Below are positions 1 to 12,001 of a stretch of 64,000 nucleotides of DNA, piece after piece; position 1 is the first letter of the stretch; each line of letters starts with the position of its first letter. Under the pieces are notes generated by a model that saw nothing but the letters and a program-made list of their open reading frames with translations, was not told the DNA's origin and did not search any database. The stretch spans positions 11,422,466 to 11,486,465 of the forward strand of contig NC_051128.1 of the NCBI RefSeq assembly GCF_014839805.1, in the 5' to 3' direction. The position numbers were made by a program, and so were the translations under genes. Source of the DNA: Manduca sexta. Lineage: Eukaryota; Arthropoda; Insecta; Lepidoptera; Sphingidae.

Positions 1-1228
1 TACCGTCACGTCTCCTTGTTCGTGCATTATAAACTCGTAACAAACTCACTTATCGATAGTCAGATTAATTTATTCATCTAGTATCTATAGTAATAAACCA
101 CAGCACGTTTGAACTGCGAACGAGTTCGAAATTTGAATTTGAGCCTCAATTAAATTAATTAGCGTCGTATACCTTCGGATCAGTCTTAATCCTATTAGTA
201 TTTTAGAAATTAATTTATTAATTTGTTTTACGCGTACATTTTTAGAATAATATTGGAATACGACTTTTAATAATTTGCATATTGTTTTTGGTAAAAAAAA
301 AGGAATTAAATTTAAAAATGGAAACGAATGTAATTAAAGCAAATGGACGCATGTTGCGAATGTCGTTCCCGTAAAATACGTTAAAAAAAGTTTTTTTTTT
401 CTTTTGCAAAGCTGATTGCGCGGTTTCAGTTATTGCTAGAGTGAATAAGCAGATTTTGGCACAAGATTTTTACTAATCATGATAAACGTGTAAGTAAATA
501 ATATATTATGTTCTATATGTTTTTTTTCTGCATTAAGTGATAAAATACTTTTTACCCTTTTAATAAAGCCTTCTTACAGAAAAAGACTGGCTGTCAAAAG
601 TGTTTATATAATCATGACCTAGAAACTTTACTGAGGCAAAAGTAGACACCACGAGGTGCGACTCAATTTAACCATTTAAACCATTTAAATATCTCACCAG
701 TTGCAATTGGCATGCGGGTACACAGAGTTGTTCATTGTTTGGAAGTAATTGGTGTATCGAATTGTTGGTGTACTGACCACGTGTTTAGTTTATATCTTGG
801 GTTTGATTTTCTGGTAGGTAGAACATTAGCAATTGTTTTAACAAAGACTCAAGTTGTAGACTATTTGCATTCTGTTACAGTAATGTATGTACCCCAGAAT
901 ACGTCATTATAGCAAGAGGCGTTCGCTATACGTTAAGTAAAATATGCCGGCATAATCTTGACAATTTCCAAGCGCTAGTCCTCGCTGTAATTCATTCGAC
1001 ACTGGCTTTGGCATGCGGTTTCGCTCAGGTGAAAAAAAATCATAAATATTTCTCGGGAATAAAAAGTAGTCTATAATGTAACAATTCAATTAGGGCATAG
1101 GTTTAAGGAATACAATCTAGTGTTAATGTAGTGTAATTTAGTGCTTAAGTATTCTTTATAATCATTGTGTTCTGTGTTATGCCTTTTTTTAAATAAAAAA
1201 AAAATGGACTCAGTAGTCAGTCAGTGAA
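1..1228. other. AT-rich non-coding stretch
   Basis: No gene or clear repeat is seen. A perfect TATCGATA (51-58) resembles the insect DREF element. The stretch is otherwise AT-rich with short poly-T and poly-A runs. A 66-codon frame near 712-912 has no recognisable domain and is not called. Confidence 0.5.
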
Positions 1229-1292
1229 AAAAAAGCAAAATTGGTTTAGTAGTTCCCGTGAAAACTCTTCAGCTTTATATATTAGTATAGAT
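1229..1292 (-). repeat. Fragment of a widespread lepidopteran repeat end
   Basis: Read on the minus strand it begins ATCTATACTAATATATAAAG and continues CTGAAGAG, then a degenerate GGAACTACT. I recall this order from a very common lepidopteran interspersed repeat; the class (LINE end or Helitron-like) is uncertain. Only the terminal part survives. Confidence 0.5.
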
Positions 1293-1317
1293 TATAATTA
1301 GACAACATCCACAATTA

Positions 1318-1362
1318 TTACTCGGAGTCTAGAATTCGTGCCCGATATAGCGATAGGCATAA
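1318..1362 (+). repeat. SINE-A fragment
   Basis: Matches the SINE-A body: CTCGGAGTCTAGAATTCGTG then CCCGATATAGCGATAGGC, as in the fuller copies at 26.5 and 35.9 kb. Head and tail are missing. Confidence 0.6.
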
Positions 1363-2691
1363 TCTTTAATAAAAGCGAAAATATCGTACGCTAATAGCAC
1401 CTATGCCTACAGGTATAAAGACGAGATGAGTGTAAAAACATCCTTGCAATTAGGTGCATTTTACAGTGCAGGGAAGGAATAGTTAATACCATGAAAAATC
1501 TGATGCGATATAAACAGGTTTTATCCACACTTTTAGGGAAGTTGGTGTAACTATGTTATACGTGCAGCTTGTAACGTTTTACGATACGTTATTTTAATTG
1601 AGTGATGTTTATTTTTCCTTGTATTAAAGAATTATTTAAAATATTTGTGGTATATTAATCTCGCTGCAATTATCGGGTTAATACGCGCGAATTTAATTAT
1701 AATATTAATTTATTTTTACACGTATATTTATATAATTTAATAATAATCCTGATTAGTTCCAAAAATATAGTTATGAAAAATCGATTAAATATCAGCGCCA
1801 TCTGTTATTCGTGTATTAAGCGTACTAGCGCCACATGTGGAGATTTTGCGAACTAAAATTGATGTAAACAACATAGGTTATTGTTTGCATTATAATAATT
1901 CATGTTTTATTTATTAACACACCATATAATAACATTTTGAATGTGGTAGTCATGTTGCAGTTTTAAACTAATGGCCGTTTTGACTGAATACAGTTTTGTA
2001 GAATCCGAAGCAACTGCTAGTTTTGTGATAAAAGGAATGGGAATGCGCGAATTCCCTTTCCAAACCCTAGCCCTTTCATTTCAGAAAAAAATCATCCCTA
2101 ATTCGTCTGTATTTGTGTCCATGGAAAGAGATAATCTACCAAGAGTCGGCTTACTTTCTTACTTACTGACCGTGCATTGGGATTGCCAAAATAGTTTTGG
2201 AAAAAGTGTTTCTACCTTCTATTAAGATATGAACTTGTTTGATATCTCAAGCTATGAGTTTATTGATCTGGCCGTACACAACACAACATACTATGTGTTA
2301 CTATGATACTAAACACGCCAAAGTCAAGGGTTGGCCGGAATTGCATCGGGGTGAATGACCGCCGAAACGCAGCTCGCCGCAAGGTCACACACACTAACGC
2401 GCCGCACACATAGACGTACGGCCGTGAAATTAGAAATAGTAGGGACGGGGTAGCATCGATGGTCGATATATCGATAGTATGCAGAGAGGAGGATGGAGAT
2501 TTTTCTATTCCCAATACTATTGTCCTTTAATGGTATCAAATAAGCCCAATAGATGATAGATAATAATAATACACTCTTGTAATTTGACTGGTAGAGAATG
2601 CCTATGGCATTAAGTTCGCCTATACAAATTTTTATATGAAGTGCTAATTAATAATTATTTTTTTTTATATTGGAATCAATTGATAAAAGGT
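1363..2691. other. Non-coding stretch with a GC-richer patch and a DRE-like motif
   Basis: Mostly AT-rich. A GC-richer patch at about 2325-2460 is followed by GCATCGATGG and TATCGATA (2469-2476), motifs bound by DREF or BEAF-32 in Drosophila. Two overlapping minus-strand frames here (2260-2539) have no recognisable domain. An 84-codon frame at 1971-2225 is likewise unrecognised. Confidence 0.4.
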
Positions 2692-2770
2692 CCGCCTGCA
2701 AATTTTTAGAGGAGGCCTATGTCCTGCATTGGACTTTATGTTGCTAATGATGACGATAATGATCACGAAA
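2692..2770 (+). repeat. LINE-like 3' tail with a degenerate (GAT)n end
   Basis: Contains GGAGGCCTATGTCCTGCATT, then GGAC, and ends in ATGATGACGATAATGAT. This resembles the common lepidopteran non-LTR tail of the form GAGGCCTATGTCCAGCAGTGGAC followed by GAT repeats. The copy at 63903-64000 is the same family in the opposite orientation. Confidence 0.6.
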
Positions 2771-3273
2771 CATGTAGTATATTTCTGGAATATTGTTATT
2801 AATAAAGAAGATTTGTATAAATATGTAATAGAAATAACTAGTTTCCGCTTAGTAAGAGTTTTATTCTTTTATTTTTATCAAGTTTAAGCTGGTAAGGTGT
2901 TATTGTCTTTTTTATGTTTGTATTTTTATATACGTATAATATGGATAAATGTGGCTTTGAATAATTAAATAAAAAGGACGGTAAAAAATCTTTTTAAGAT
3001 AAATAAAACAACCATGTTTTTCTGTTATTCTCCCACAAGAGGACCATTAGTGTTTTTTTGTTGTATATTCATTTAATGGTATTAAAGCTACCAACTACAA
3101 GCAAACAAAATTAAAATTCATATTTAGTAATTCATCAACGAAAATTTAAATACAAGCATTGTTGTCATATAATTAGGGTAGCAATTGCATTGTTTAAAAG
3201 TTCAATGTGTCATTCGTAACGGGTACAATAGAATTATTTTGAATGATGTCAGAAATAGAACACAATTTCGATT
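2771..3273. other. AT-rich non-coding stretch
   Basis: No gene, RNA or repeat family recognised. Confidence 0.45.
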
Positions 3274-3586
3274 TACTACGTAAGTGATTATTAAATACTT
3301 CTGAAAAATCACAATATTATTATTGATCGTCAATTAATTTACTATTGTCTTTTTAATTTAACATTCTTTGTTATTTTTTCTTTTCGCACGCGTATCAATA
3401 ATCAAAGTTAGAGAAATGATTTTTATTATATACATAATTTGTCAGTGGAAATATAATGGGAAATAAATACTAAGTATTTGAGCCATACACGGCAATGGCG
3501 AAGCATCTAACCCAACTCCTGCTGGCTTCCCATTGTGTAGAATCTAACTATCATCAGAACGATTTGTAGACCACATTTATGTATGG
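3274..3586 (+). repeat. Local duplication, unit 1
   Basis: About 310 bp resembling unit 2 at 3876-4173. Shared blocks include ACGTAAGTGATTATTAAATA, CACAATATTATTATTGATCG, CTTTTCGCACGCG and CATCAGAACGATTTGTAGAC in the same order. The 3' part of each unit is a MITE-1 copy. The units lie about 600 bp apart in direct orientation. Confidence 0.8.
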
Positions 3587-3612
3587 AGGTAAGTAATTAT
3601 GTGAGAGTCCTC
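3490..3612 (+). mobile_element. MITE-1 copy, 3' end decayed
   Basis: Begins GGCAATGGCGAAGCATCTAA and carries the family core TGTAGAATCTAACTATCATC followed by AGAACGATTTGTAGACC. The terminal CGCCACTG seen in other copies is lost. It lies inside duplication unit 1. Confidence 0.65.
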
Positions 3613-3618
3613 ACGTTA

Positions 3619-3875
3619 TAAGTAATTATGTGCAGTAAATGCTCTGGAGGGTTGTGGTCATGTAAAACGGTGACCAACCGTGTTGGGGAAGGGAAGGAGA
3701 GGCTCGTGCTCGTTGCTAATTGATTAATGATTGGTTTGATATTTCTTTATGGTTAAATATAGGCAAGGTCGCAGACTTTCTAGATGTGGTGATAAACGAA
3801 TCCATAGATATTTTATTTTTCTTTCGAACTTGAGCTTGGGGCTTTTATTTTTATTTTATTTATTTATTTATTATT
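3619..3875. other. Spacer between duplication units
   Basis: Not duplicated. It holds a short direct repeat of TAAGTAATTATGTG (about 3591 and 3620) and an AT-rich run of TTTAT/TTTA units near 3843-3876. Confidence 0.5.
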
Positions 3876-4173
3876 ATTACGTAAGTGATTATTAAATAGT
3901 TCTGAAAAATCACAATATTATTATTGATCGTCAATTAATGTACAATTGTCTTTTCAATATATAATTCCTAACTATTTCTTCTTTTCGCACGCGCATCTAT
4001 ATTCCAAATTAAAGGGATAGTTTTTAATATAGGTAAATTTATCACTGCACACAACGAAAAATTAGCCATATACTGCAGAGGCGATGGGTTCACATAAGAC
4101 AATTTCTGCCAGCTTCTCTTTATCTAGAATCTAATTATCATCAGAACGATTTGTAGACCACATTTATGCATGG
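3876..4173 (+). repeat. Local duplication, unit 2
   Basis: Direct partner of 3274-3586 with the same order of blocks, diverged by scattered substitutions and small indels. Its MITE-1 copy continues to a recognisable CGCCACTG end, unlike unit 1. Confidence 0.8.
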
Positions 4174-4229
4174 TAGTACCTATATATTATGTCAGGTTCC
4201 CTCTCAGAAATCTTTAGCTTTCGCCACTG
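4076..4229 (+). mobile_element. MITE-1 copy
   Basis: Runs from CAGAGGCGATGGGTTCACAT to TTCGCCACTG, so the ends are imperfect inverted copies of CAGTGGCGAA. The internal core is ATCTAATTATCATCAGAACG. No coding capacity. The end sequence resembles hAT-type termini, but I could not confirm an 8 bp target duplication. Confidence 0.75.
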
Positions 4230-5541
4230 GTATACGAATATGCATACTTCAAGCCCTTTATCGTTAATAATAATACAGTTGTACAAAACAGCCAATTTAA
4301 AATCCAAACAACGGCCAAAATTATCAATTGTAATCGCTTAGCTACTGAATCAATTATACAGAGTTCGATGGACGTTTAAAATATTTTGTATTTACAAAAA
4401 ATGGCTACATAGTTCATATGCGTGAGGCAAACACCGTGAATTAGCAGACATGGTCCGCATCTCAATTCGTTTTGGCTTTACGTATAGTGTAAGCATCAAA
4501 AGCTTATTCTTGACTACACACAATACTGATTAGAATTTACATTCTTAATTCAAAGGTATCTTTTTTATTGCAGGTATTAGACTTAGTTTTTTTAGATTAT
4601 ATTTGTTATCTTTTAGGAGAACAAAAAAAATAAACCTTTAAAGTGCAGCCAAGAGATTTAATAAAATAACAACAAATCTGAACAATCTAAAAGATCCAGG
4701 ATCAACCGAAACATCATATCGGTATATTAATTATGTAGAGTCTGCAATGTTTTTAATTAAAATCCGTGGGCATTAAAGCCGGCTTAGTTTTCCAGTAATT
4801 CCGGTACCGTTTGAGGTACTAAAACTAAATAACCATTAACAAAATTCTGGTCATAAACAAATCCCGGATGGCGTGTGTTTCCTGCAAGAAGGATATAAAA
4901 GATGTGATTAAATTTAATACATCCTTCGCAAGGCAAGATAAGAGTGTGAATGTATTTTTAAAATTCTATTCTCATAATTTTAGACTTGGTAGAAATAATA
5001 TTTTTTATTGCATTATGATTTTTCTATTTACTACCAAAGATAGCCATCATCCCACACGAAGATTCTGGTTCGTCTTTTGCAAAGATCATTTTAATTTTTA
5101 ACGTCATCTCCATTGATTTATAATGAGAGCTTGTCAGAATGATTAATAATCATTTTCACCTGCTATCTAATTTAGAGTTTAGTCCGCGCACGCTTTGATG
5201 TATTATAATTTAGCGGTCTTCAAAACTAAAATAAAATGAAAGCCTTAACAACACATTTTCTTTTTAATTCTAAATCTCATGATTCTCACGGTATCGATAC
5301 GAATTAATCGATAATCGCGAATCCCTAGCGAGTCGTTGCACTATAGGCAGAATGAGTAATTCGTGTTTGGCTACTGGCTAGTGAAGTGGCGTGAGATGCG
5401 TTTATTTTCGTTTGTTAGGCTCCGGTGCATCCTCCCACGCCGGATGCGAGAATAGAACTTGGGAAATTCAAAGCAGATTAAAGCTTTCACTATTGGATAT
5501 AAGATACACCGCAAAAATCGTTATGGAAGGTTGCTTCCTAG
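4230..5541. other. AT-rich non-coding stretch with TATCGATA
   Basis: No gene recognised. TATCGATA lies at 5292-5299, with a second ATCGATAA just after it. A 77-codon frame at 4868-5101 has no recognisable domain. Confidence 0.4.
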
Positions 5542-5699
5542 CAGTAGCAAACTGTGATATTTTCTGAAAGGGGGCCTGATACAACATATTGGTATTAATA
5601 TATTGTTAATATATAAATCCAATGGTAATTAGATTTTACATAAGTTACGAAAGAGAAGTCAGCAGGAATCAGATTATATGGACCTAGGAAATAGTAGCG
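5542..5699 (-). mobile_element. MITE-1 copy
   Basis: In minus orientation it carries the family blocks: CAGTAGC at the plus-left edge, TTTCTGAAAGGGGGCCTGAT, then TAATTAGATTTTACATAAG and CAGCAGGAATCAGATTATAT. The right terminus is degenerate. Confidence 0.7.
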
Positions 5700-6043
5700 A
5701 ATTAAATTTCTATTGCACTTTTACATTTACTTTAAGTTTGGTATGTACGGTTTGACTGTTGTACTTAATGCAGTGTAATTCAAAGGATTTTTGATTTCTG
5801 ATGTTGATATTTTTGGCGCTATTGTCGCTTACCATTGGGGGCTTTCATATCTTATCATATAATTGTGTCAAAAAAACAATGTCTAACTTCATAATATAAT
5901 GTAGAAGCTTAGGTATATTTTTCATGGTCTCTGTTTAAGGGTCAAGATACTCCGCACTATATTGAGATTTTGGAATATTCTTTTACTAATAAAACAACAA
6001 TATCGATCAGTAATCACTATTCTAATCCTATCGCATTTCAATT
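5700..6043. other. AT-rich spacer
   Basis: No feature recognised between the MITE-1 copy and the next retroposon. Confidence 0.4.
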
Positions 6044-6225
6044 GCTGGTAGAAGACCATACACAAGGTGTTAAAACACTTACATGTGCCACTATGGCGGG
6101 CCGGCATAATTGTGTCGACTGCCGAGGGGTAATCATCTCTCATCAGTCGACATTCTACTGGACCCCACTCCACTTACCATTAGGTGTAGCGGAATCACTT
6201 TGCAGATCCAGAAGGAAAAAAAAGG
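6044..6225 (+). repeat. Poly-A retroposon family C, internally deleted
   Basis: Contains CACAAGGTGTTAAAACAC, ACTATGGCGGGCCGGCATAA, the hairpin GTCGACTG...CAGTCGAC (6114-6151), CCACTTACCATTAGGTG and an A-rich 3' end. Compared with the 34.7 and 59.4 kb copies, about 60 bp between GGCGGG and CCGGCATAA is missing. Frames across it are incidental. Confidence 0.75.
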
Positions 6226-8390
6226 AATAAAGGATTGGCGCAGCACGCTTATGCATGTTACCAAACCTTTAAGTTATTATGGCTTTGTTGACATTGCCGC
6301 CTCTAACAACACCCTCTGGTGATTAGCAATGCATTAAAAAATAAGATTAATTTAAAAACAGTAAGACTTCCACAGATTTTTGTAACAATAGGCTTCTTAA
6401 AATATTAAAAGCAGCAAGAAAGATGGGTATTTCAAAAGGTACTCAAATTTCGCAGGTCTTCGTTATTTTGGGTCTTTTTTGGCTATACAATCTCTTAAAC
6501 AAACTAGGTTTCCATCTAGATTGCTAGCAATAGCTGACACACCATTCAGAACAGATACCAATAGGTTATCTATTTCAACTCCCAAGTAATTGTATGCAGG
6601 TATTATTGAATTCCGGTTTTGAAGGTAACAAGATTTCCTATTACTAGTGATACGTATTCACTCAAATTGTAGTAATTAATTATGGTTTAAAGAGATATTA
6701 CCTACATGAACCAGCCAACGCAGGGGTAAGGCAGAAAGTTACATTCCAGCAGAATTTAATATTAACATTATGTTATTCAACGACATTTATGCAGTATGTA
6801 CCCTGTTTTATGCTCTGCCAACATCAGCCAGTCAATTTATAGAATTAACGATGTATCAATTTTGTACATCTAGCATAATCAAAAAAGTCACTCGTCACAA
6901 ACTAAAACCCTTCTTAAAACAATGAATATACGTTGCAAATTGCCTTGACTTTCGCTGAACAAAAAATTAAAAACAATTGTCAGTCTTAACATCGCTGATG
7001 AGAGTCGAATATTCATTTACAAAGACCTAAACCATCCTGCGCATGCATTGTTCGATCACATTAAGCAAAAATGGGCTTTAACACAATAGTTTAGACACGT
7101 AATTTCTTTGTTAGACTGGTGCTGTAAAGCCGTTTTAACGCCGAATCGAAAACGCCAAAATGCATCGGAAGGTCAACGAACCTCGCGAACCAAGGACAGT
7201 GCATTCCATTTTTAAATTTAACGCTAGCGCACCAATAGAATGATCTAAATAGGTCCGCCATCTTGCCGCGTCATTTTACGCGGGAACTTATTTTTTTAAT
7301 GGCGCCATTTGCATTTTTTGAGAGTTTTGTTTAAAATACATTATTTTTTGTTTTTCGGGCAACAATGGCCGACGGTTTCACGTATTCAGACGTAATTAGA
7401 GAGCGGTAACGAGATCTCGATCCTCTTAGTTCGTTAGGAGGTCTTTATTGAATAAAAAGCTCTCAACAGGTTGGCAATATTTTAATACAATTGTCGATTT
7501 CTTCGCGACGTTGAATAATGCTTGTGTGTTCAATGTACCTTTAAATCTGTTTATAGAAGGAAATCTATGGACCTTCGCCTTTGCCTCGTCCTTTGGTTAA
7601 TAAAAAACAACCTTGACGTACGTCCCATTGGTCGCCATTTTGTTGTACATGGTTTAAACTTGTAACAGACAAACATGTACTTTGAATTGTTTCCTATTTA
7701 TTTTATTGTTCTATAAATAATCCTCCAACTGCAATTATGGCAGCTAAATTATGAGATTTTTTTTATATTTAAGTTATAACTTTACTTTTAGCTTATTTAA
7801 GAGTTTATTGGTAGAAAAACAATCAATATAGTATCAGAAAAGAACAATAAATACAGAAATCAAATTAAGATTTTTATATTTCGATTTATTTGCCCTTCAT
7901 GTCAAACCAAGAATGGTACGCGTAATATCTAGTGTTTTAAACCATTTATGCATATTAGTTCCTGATTATATTGTGCATCGCCTTGGTTCCCAAGGTGCTC
8001 TCAAGCACTGTTGTGGTCACGCGTCGCGGCTTCTGCCAATTATTGTCTTCCGTAAAGTTAAAACCTTTGTTAGGGAAACGTGTTTCAGTTTATAATCTAG
8101 CAAAGTATGGACTTAAATTAGTTACCTTGGTGGTTATCTCTAACTTTGGTTAACGAGCACTGTTATTTCTTAATTTAAATATTTATATGTATATAATTGG
8201 TATGTATTTGAGTCTTCTACCTGATGTTAAGTGACGAATGCTAAAGCATTACCATATCCACACAGAACTTTGAATTATAAATACTACGCTCCTCATTTTA
8301 AGACATAACATAATGACTAATAATACTCAGTAAGTAGTCTACAGTAAAGTAATACACAAGAACACAATATTAAAATAATAGTGCTTTCAT
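6226..8390. other. Non-coding stretch with a motif-rich patch
   Basis: No gene recognised. Around 7120-7320 the sequence is GC-richer, with CCGCCATCTTG (YY1/PHO-like, from 7255) and an ATTTGCAT octamer at 7307-7314. It could be regulatory; nothing shows transcription. Confidence 0.4.
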
Positions 8391-8458
8391 GATGTTGCTG
8401 CCCAAATAGATATCGTTGTGATGCCTACACGAACTCTCTCACACGAGAGATCTACTAT
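8391..8458 (-). repeat. Family D fragment
   Basis: Matches the middle of the family D tail: TGCTGCCCAAATAGATATCG followed by TTGTGATGCCTACAC and CTCTCACACGAGAGATCTAC. Fuller copies lie at 19.9 and 50.6 kb. Confidence 0.5.
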
Positions 8459-8772
8459 AACAATTAACAGCCTTGATTTAAAACTGTCTATATGCCAGTA
8501 CAGGGTAGTCGATGCACAAATTAGAAAGTGTAGAATCAAAATTTCTATGCACGCGGTTAGACAGTGGAAACTGATGGTGAGTACCGATGCATAACAATTT
8601 GCTTACAACATTGTTGCATAAGATTAAACCGCGCAACTGTCTCTTCGCTTGACAGTTAACCTGATGTGATGCCTGCTACATTGCATTTTTCTGTTGTAGC
8701 AAACTTGAGGTTTGATTCGATCGATTCTCTAAAGGGGAACAAATGTTCTTCACTTATACTTGTTGAAGATAT

Positions 8773-8920
8773 TAGTGGTGAAGGATGATGTTTTATACTC
8801 ATAAGTATTAATAATATTAATTGATTCGGTCTTTTAAATCATTCTATTGATAATTAGATTTTAGATAAATTACCAAAGGAAAGCCGGCAAGAATCGAGTT
8901 ATGTGGACCCTTCGCCATTG
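8773..8920 (-). mobile_element. MITE-1 copy
   Basis: Bounded by AGTGGTGAAGG and CCTTCGCCATTG, imperfect inverted ends. Carries GATAATTAGATTTTAGATAA and AGCCGGCAAGAATCGAGTTA. Confidence 0.75.
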
Positions 8921-9120
8921 GAAGCTGTATTTATGATTTTTACACAAAAATGTCTTTCATTTGCAACAAGCCTGCTAACAAAGATTTTGTGTTGTCCATT
9001 TTTTAAATACCCATAAAATAATTTCTGGACTTGTAATCACACTAGTCCTAAGCTCGTTTCATCTACCACTTGTCTGAGGAATCTATTATTAGTCCAGCTA
9101 TTAGAATACATATATTTCAA

Positions 9121-9286
9121 GGGTGAAGTGTCCATATAACACGATTACTGTCGGCTTACCTTTATGTAGAATCTACCTTTATGTAGAATCTAATTATCAT
9201 TAGAACGATTTGCAGACCGCATTTAAGGATATCAGTACGTATAATATGTTGGCTTCACTTCCAGAAAACTTCACCTTTCACCACTG
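9121..9286 (+). mobile_element. MITE-1 copy with an internal 17 bp tandem duplication
   Basis: Family blocks include TCCATATAACACGATTACTG, ATCATTAGAACGATTTGCAG and a terminal CACCACTG. The 17 bp unit CCTTTATGTAGAATCTA occurs twice back to back (9159-9192), a duplication private to this copy. Confidence 0.75.
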
Positions 9287-9578
9287 ACATGTTTCATATA
9301 AACTTGCGTCAATATCACAACCCTTAAGATATATTACGAAAATAAATGTTATTGTAGAACTACCCTCACAAACGTAGTGATGTACTATTTTTAATTCTCA
9401 TTGACGTAAAGCCTATTTTCATTCATCCTGTTTGAAAAGGCTATCTCCATTTATAAATTGACTTATAGGTCAGATTGTGTTATGTAACACGGACACTTGT
9501 ATTGTGCTAAGTTTGTTTTCTATAATTACTGAAAATTTAACATTGTATACTTTGTTATTAACACGAATCTGCATTATA

Positions 9579-9707
9579 GTAGCGAAAGGTGAAATTTTTC
9601 CAAAAGAGACCAACATAAGTACTAGTATAAATACGGTCTGGAACTTATTTTAATGATAATTAGATTCTACATAAATCGAATCAGATTATATGGATCCTTC
9701 GCGACTG
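9579..9707 (-). mobile_element. MITE-1 copy, shortened
   Basis: Starts AGTAGCGAAAGGTGAAATTT and ends ATGGATCCTTCGCGACTG. The TAATGATAATTAGATTCTAC core is present, while part of the interior is missing relative to other copies. Confidence 0.7.
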
Positions 9708-12001
9708 CTACATTAGTATTAATAAACTATATTTTTTTTAAAAAATTTACATACGTAACCTTCAACGAAATACTATGTAAAAATCGATTATACTTGTAAA
9801 TGCTTTATTATTGATATTTGAACCGTAATCTCTATTTTCATTATCAAAATAATATCCTTTACTTGGTAACAATAACAATATATAAAACCCATATTCATTA
9901 CAACCCAGATATACTGTAAAGCGTACAGTATCGGATCGTCAAAACCGCATCAGAATCTATACAGTAGTTTACGAGATAAACTTATACAAATGGGGACATA
10001 AAAAATGACTATTTGTAGCAAAAATCGATACGCGTAGTTGCGTAGACTTAAACTAGCTACGTAAACTGTAGACCTCTACGTTCCGTAGCATAGACTACGG
10101 TCTATTCTAGTTTCGTAGCATCGTAGCTATTAGATACTAGAACACGCATGTCATAACTTTTAAGGAATGTTATGTTTGTAATTCATATTAAATAAATTGA
10201 AGTATGAGAATATTAGTATATAATTATAGAGCTAAAATATAAAAGTATTTTTTTTTATTTTCCATTTAATACTTCCGTCACTCGTAAGTTTTTTTTTAAG
10301 CAATTTTTTATAAACATATATAAGCACTGCTACGTGGTTTTTGTTTTAACTTGAGCAAAGCAATTGTTTGGTCACATCTTTAAATTACATTTATTAAGAC
10401 AAAAAAAAATCTTTTAATTATTCATATAATTTAATATTTCTTACAAAATAACGGTAATCAAAACAAAAATAATAAAGTGCAGTTAATTACTATAGAAATA
10501 TTTTTTTTAAATTGTTTCATTCAGTTCAGGCGTTCCAGAGTCAAACAAACTTCTAAATAACTTCCACAAAGAGACAAAAACAGTGTGGAACCTTTTAATC
10601 AATGATATATTTCTACACGATTTAGGAATCAAAATAGAACCTAACAGCCTACAGTCTAACCAGGTCATTTATACGATCCTAGATCTAAATAAACACGCGG
10701 TTATAAATAACATGTCCCAAGTCCGTGGTGTGTGCAGTCCCGCAGGATACAAATGCGCGAATGACGTCAGAACACGAGCAGAAATAAAACGCGCATAACA
10801 TTATTGGAGGAAGACAGGGACGGAGTCAGGAACTCGGGGGGCTTGACCTCTCTATCCATGTGTTAAGTGTAACCTTGGGGGTACGTATTTACCCTGTATA
10901 GACTCTACGAAGTTTTATTCTATTAACTATAGTTTTGTTAGCTTCACCATATACTACATACATATTTTTTTTTTGTAAATTTTGTTGAAACTACATTGCT
11001 CTGTCATTGTTGCATTTTTCAAATAAAAATTGTTTTTCCTTTTTGTATTTAATGTATAATTAAATGTTGCAGGTAATTCTATTCAGCTATGTTTACGTGA
11101 CGCACAAACAATATGTTATTATAATATACAAAGAATTAGATATATACTGTAAAGTTGGTAAAACCACATTGCTGATGTAATAATAGCGAATTTTCCTTGA
11201 GGTCTCTAGTATAATTCTTAGGTAAGATGATAAAAGGTGTGAGGTGTATAATGATTCAAAAAACATGCATTAAATAAAACAAATCTGACATTAAATTGCT
11301 TATGATTTACTTGGTATAGAATTATATGAAATACACTAAAGATAGGCTTCATACTTATAAAATCACGGGACGAAAACGATGTCAAAGAAAATAAGTTACT
11401 AGTTACACTTTCCCCTCTATATTCACTACCTAATGCTATTTATTTTTATATCAATATTATAAACAATTTCTACTCTATCAACTCCCTGAATCCGACCCTG
11501 AAGCTTTCATTCCGTAACCGCGAGCTTACTCCGCGATCTTACCAATAAATATTTAGTCCTAAACATAAGTTATTTCATATTTATTACTTACAATAAAAAA
11601 CAAGTTTTCCAAACAACCCTCGTAAAAGGGAAACCTCGCAATAGCCGGGGGAAGGGGTCGGAATTGGGGTAGTAAAACTATTGCGTTTAGAAATATTGAC
11701 GTCCTGATTAAACAGGGGTTCTAGGGATAGGGTGAGTTTATAACAGACATTGTAATTAGTGGTTTTAGGATCTGCTTTTTTTATTTTAGACTTGATTTGG
11801 AGTTTTCATGTTCAGTAGTAGTTCAGAGTGTGCGAGAAGTCTTGCCACCTATTATAGGCATCTACTATGTTTTTTTTAATTTTATACGTGATTTAAAACC
11901 TACTACGTGTAGCAGTTTCCTTTAAAATTTGGAATTATTTTGATGTAAAATCTTCTACATACAGCAGTTCGGTTTGCAGCGCGATTTTTAATACTTGAAA
12001 A
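9708..12001. other. Non-coding stretch with a CGTAG motif cluster
   Basis: No gene recognised. CGTAG or its complement CTACG occurs eight times in 10033-10126. A CRE palindrome TGACGTCA lies at 10762-10769. A frame at 10583-10798 begins with GTG and has no recognisable domain. Confidence 0.45.
10033..10126. repeat. Cluster of eight CGTAG/CTACG motifs
   Basis: CGTAG at 10033, 10041, 10084, 10114 and 10122; CTACG at 10057, 10076 and 10095. Spacing is irregular, so this is not a simple tandem array. Several pairs can fold into short hairpins. Confidence 0.6.
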
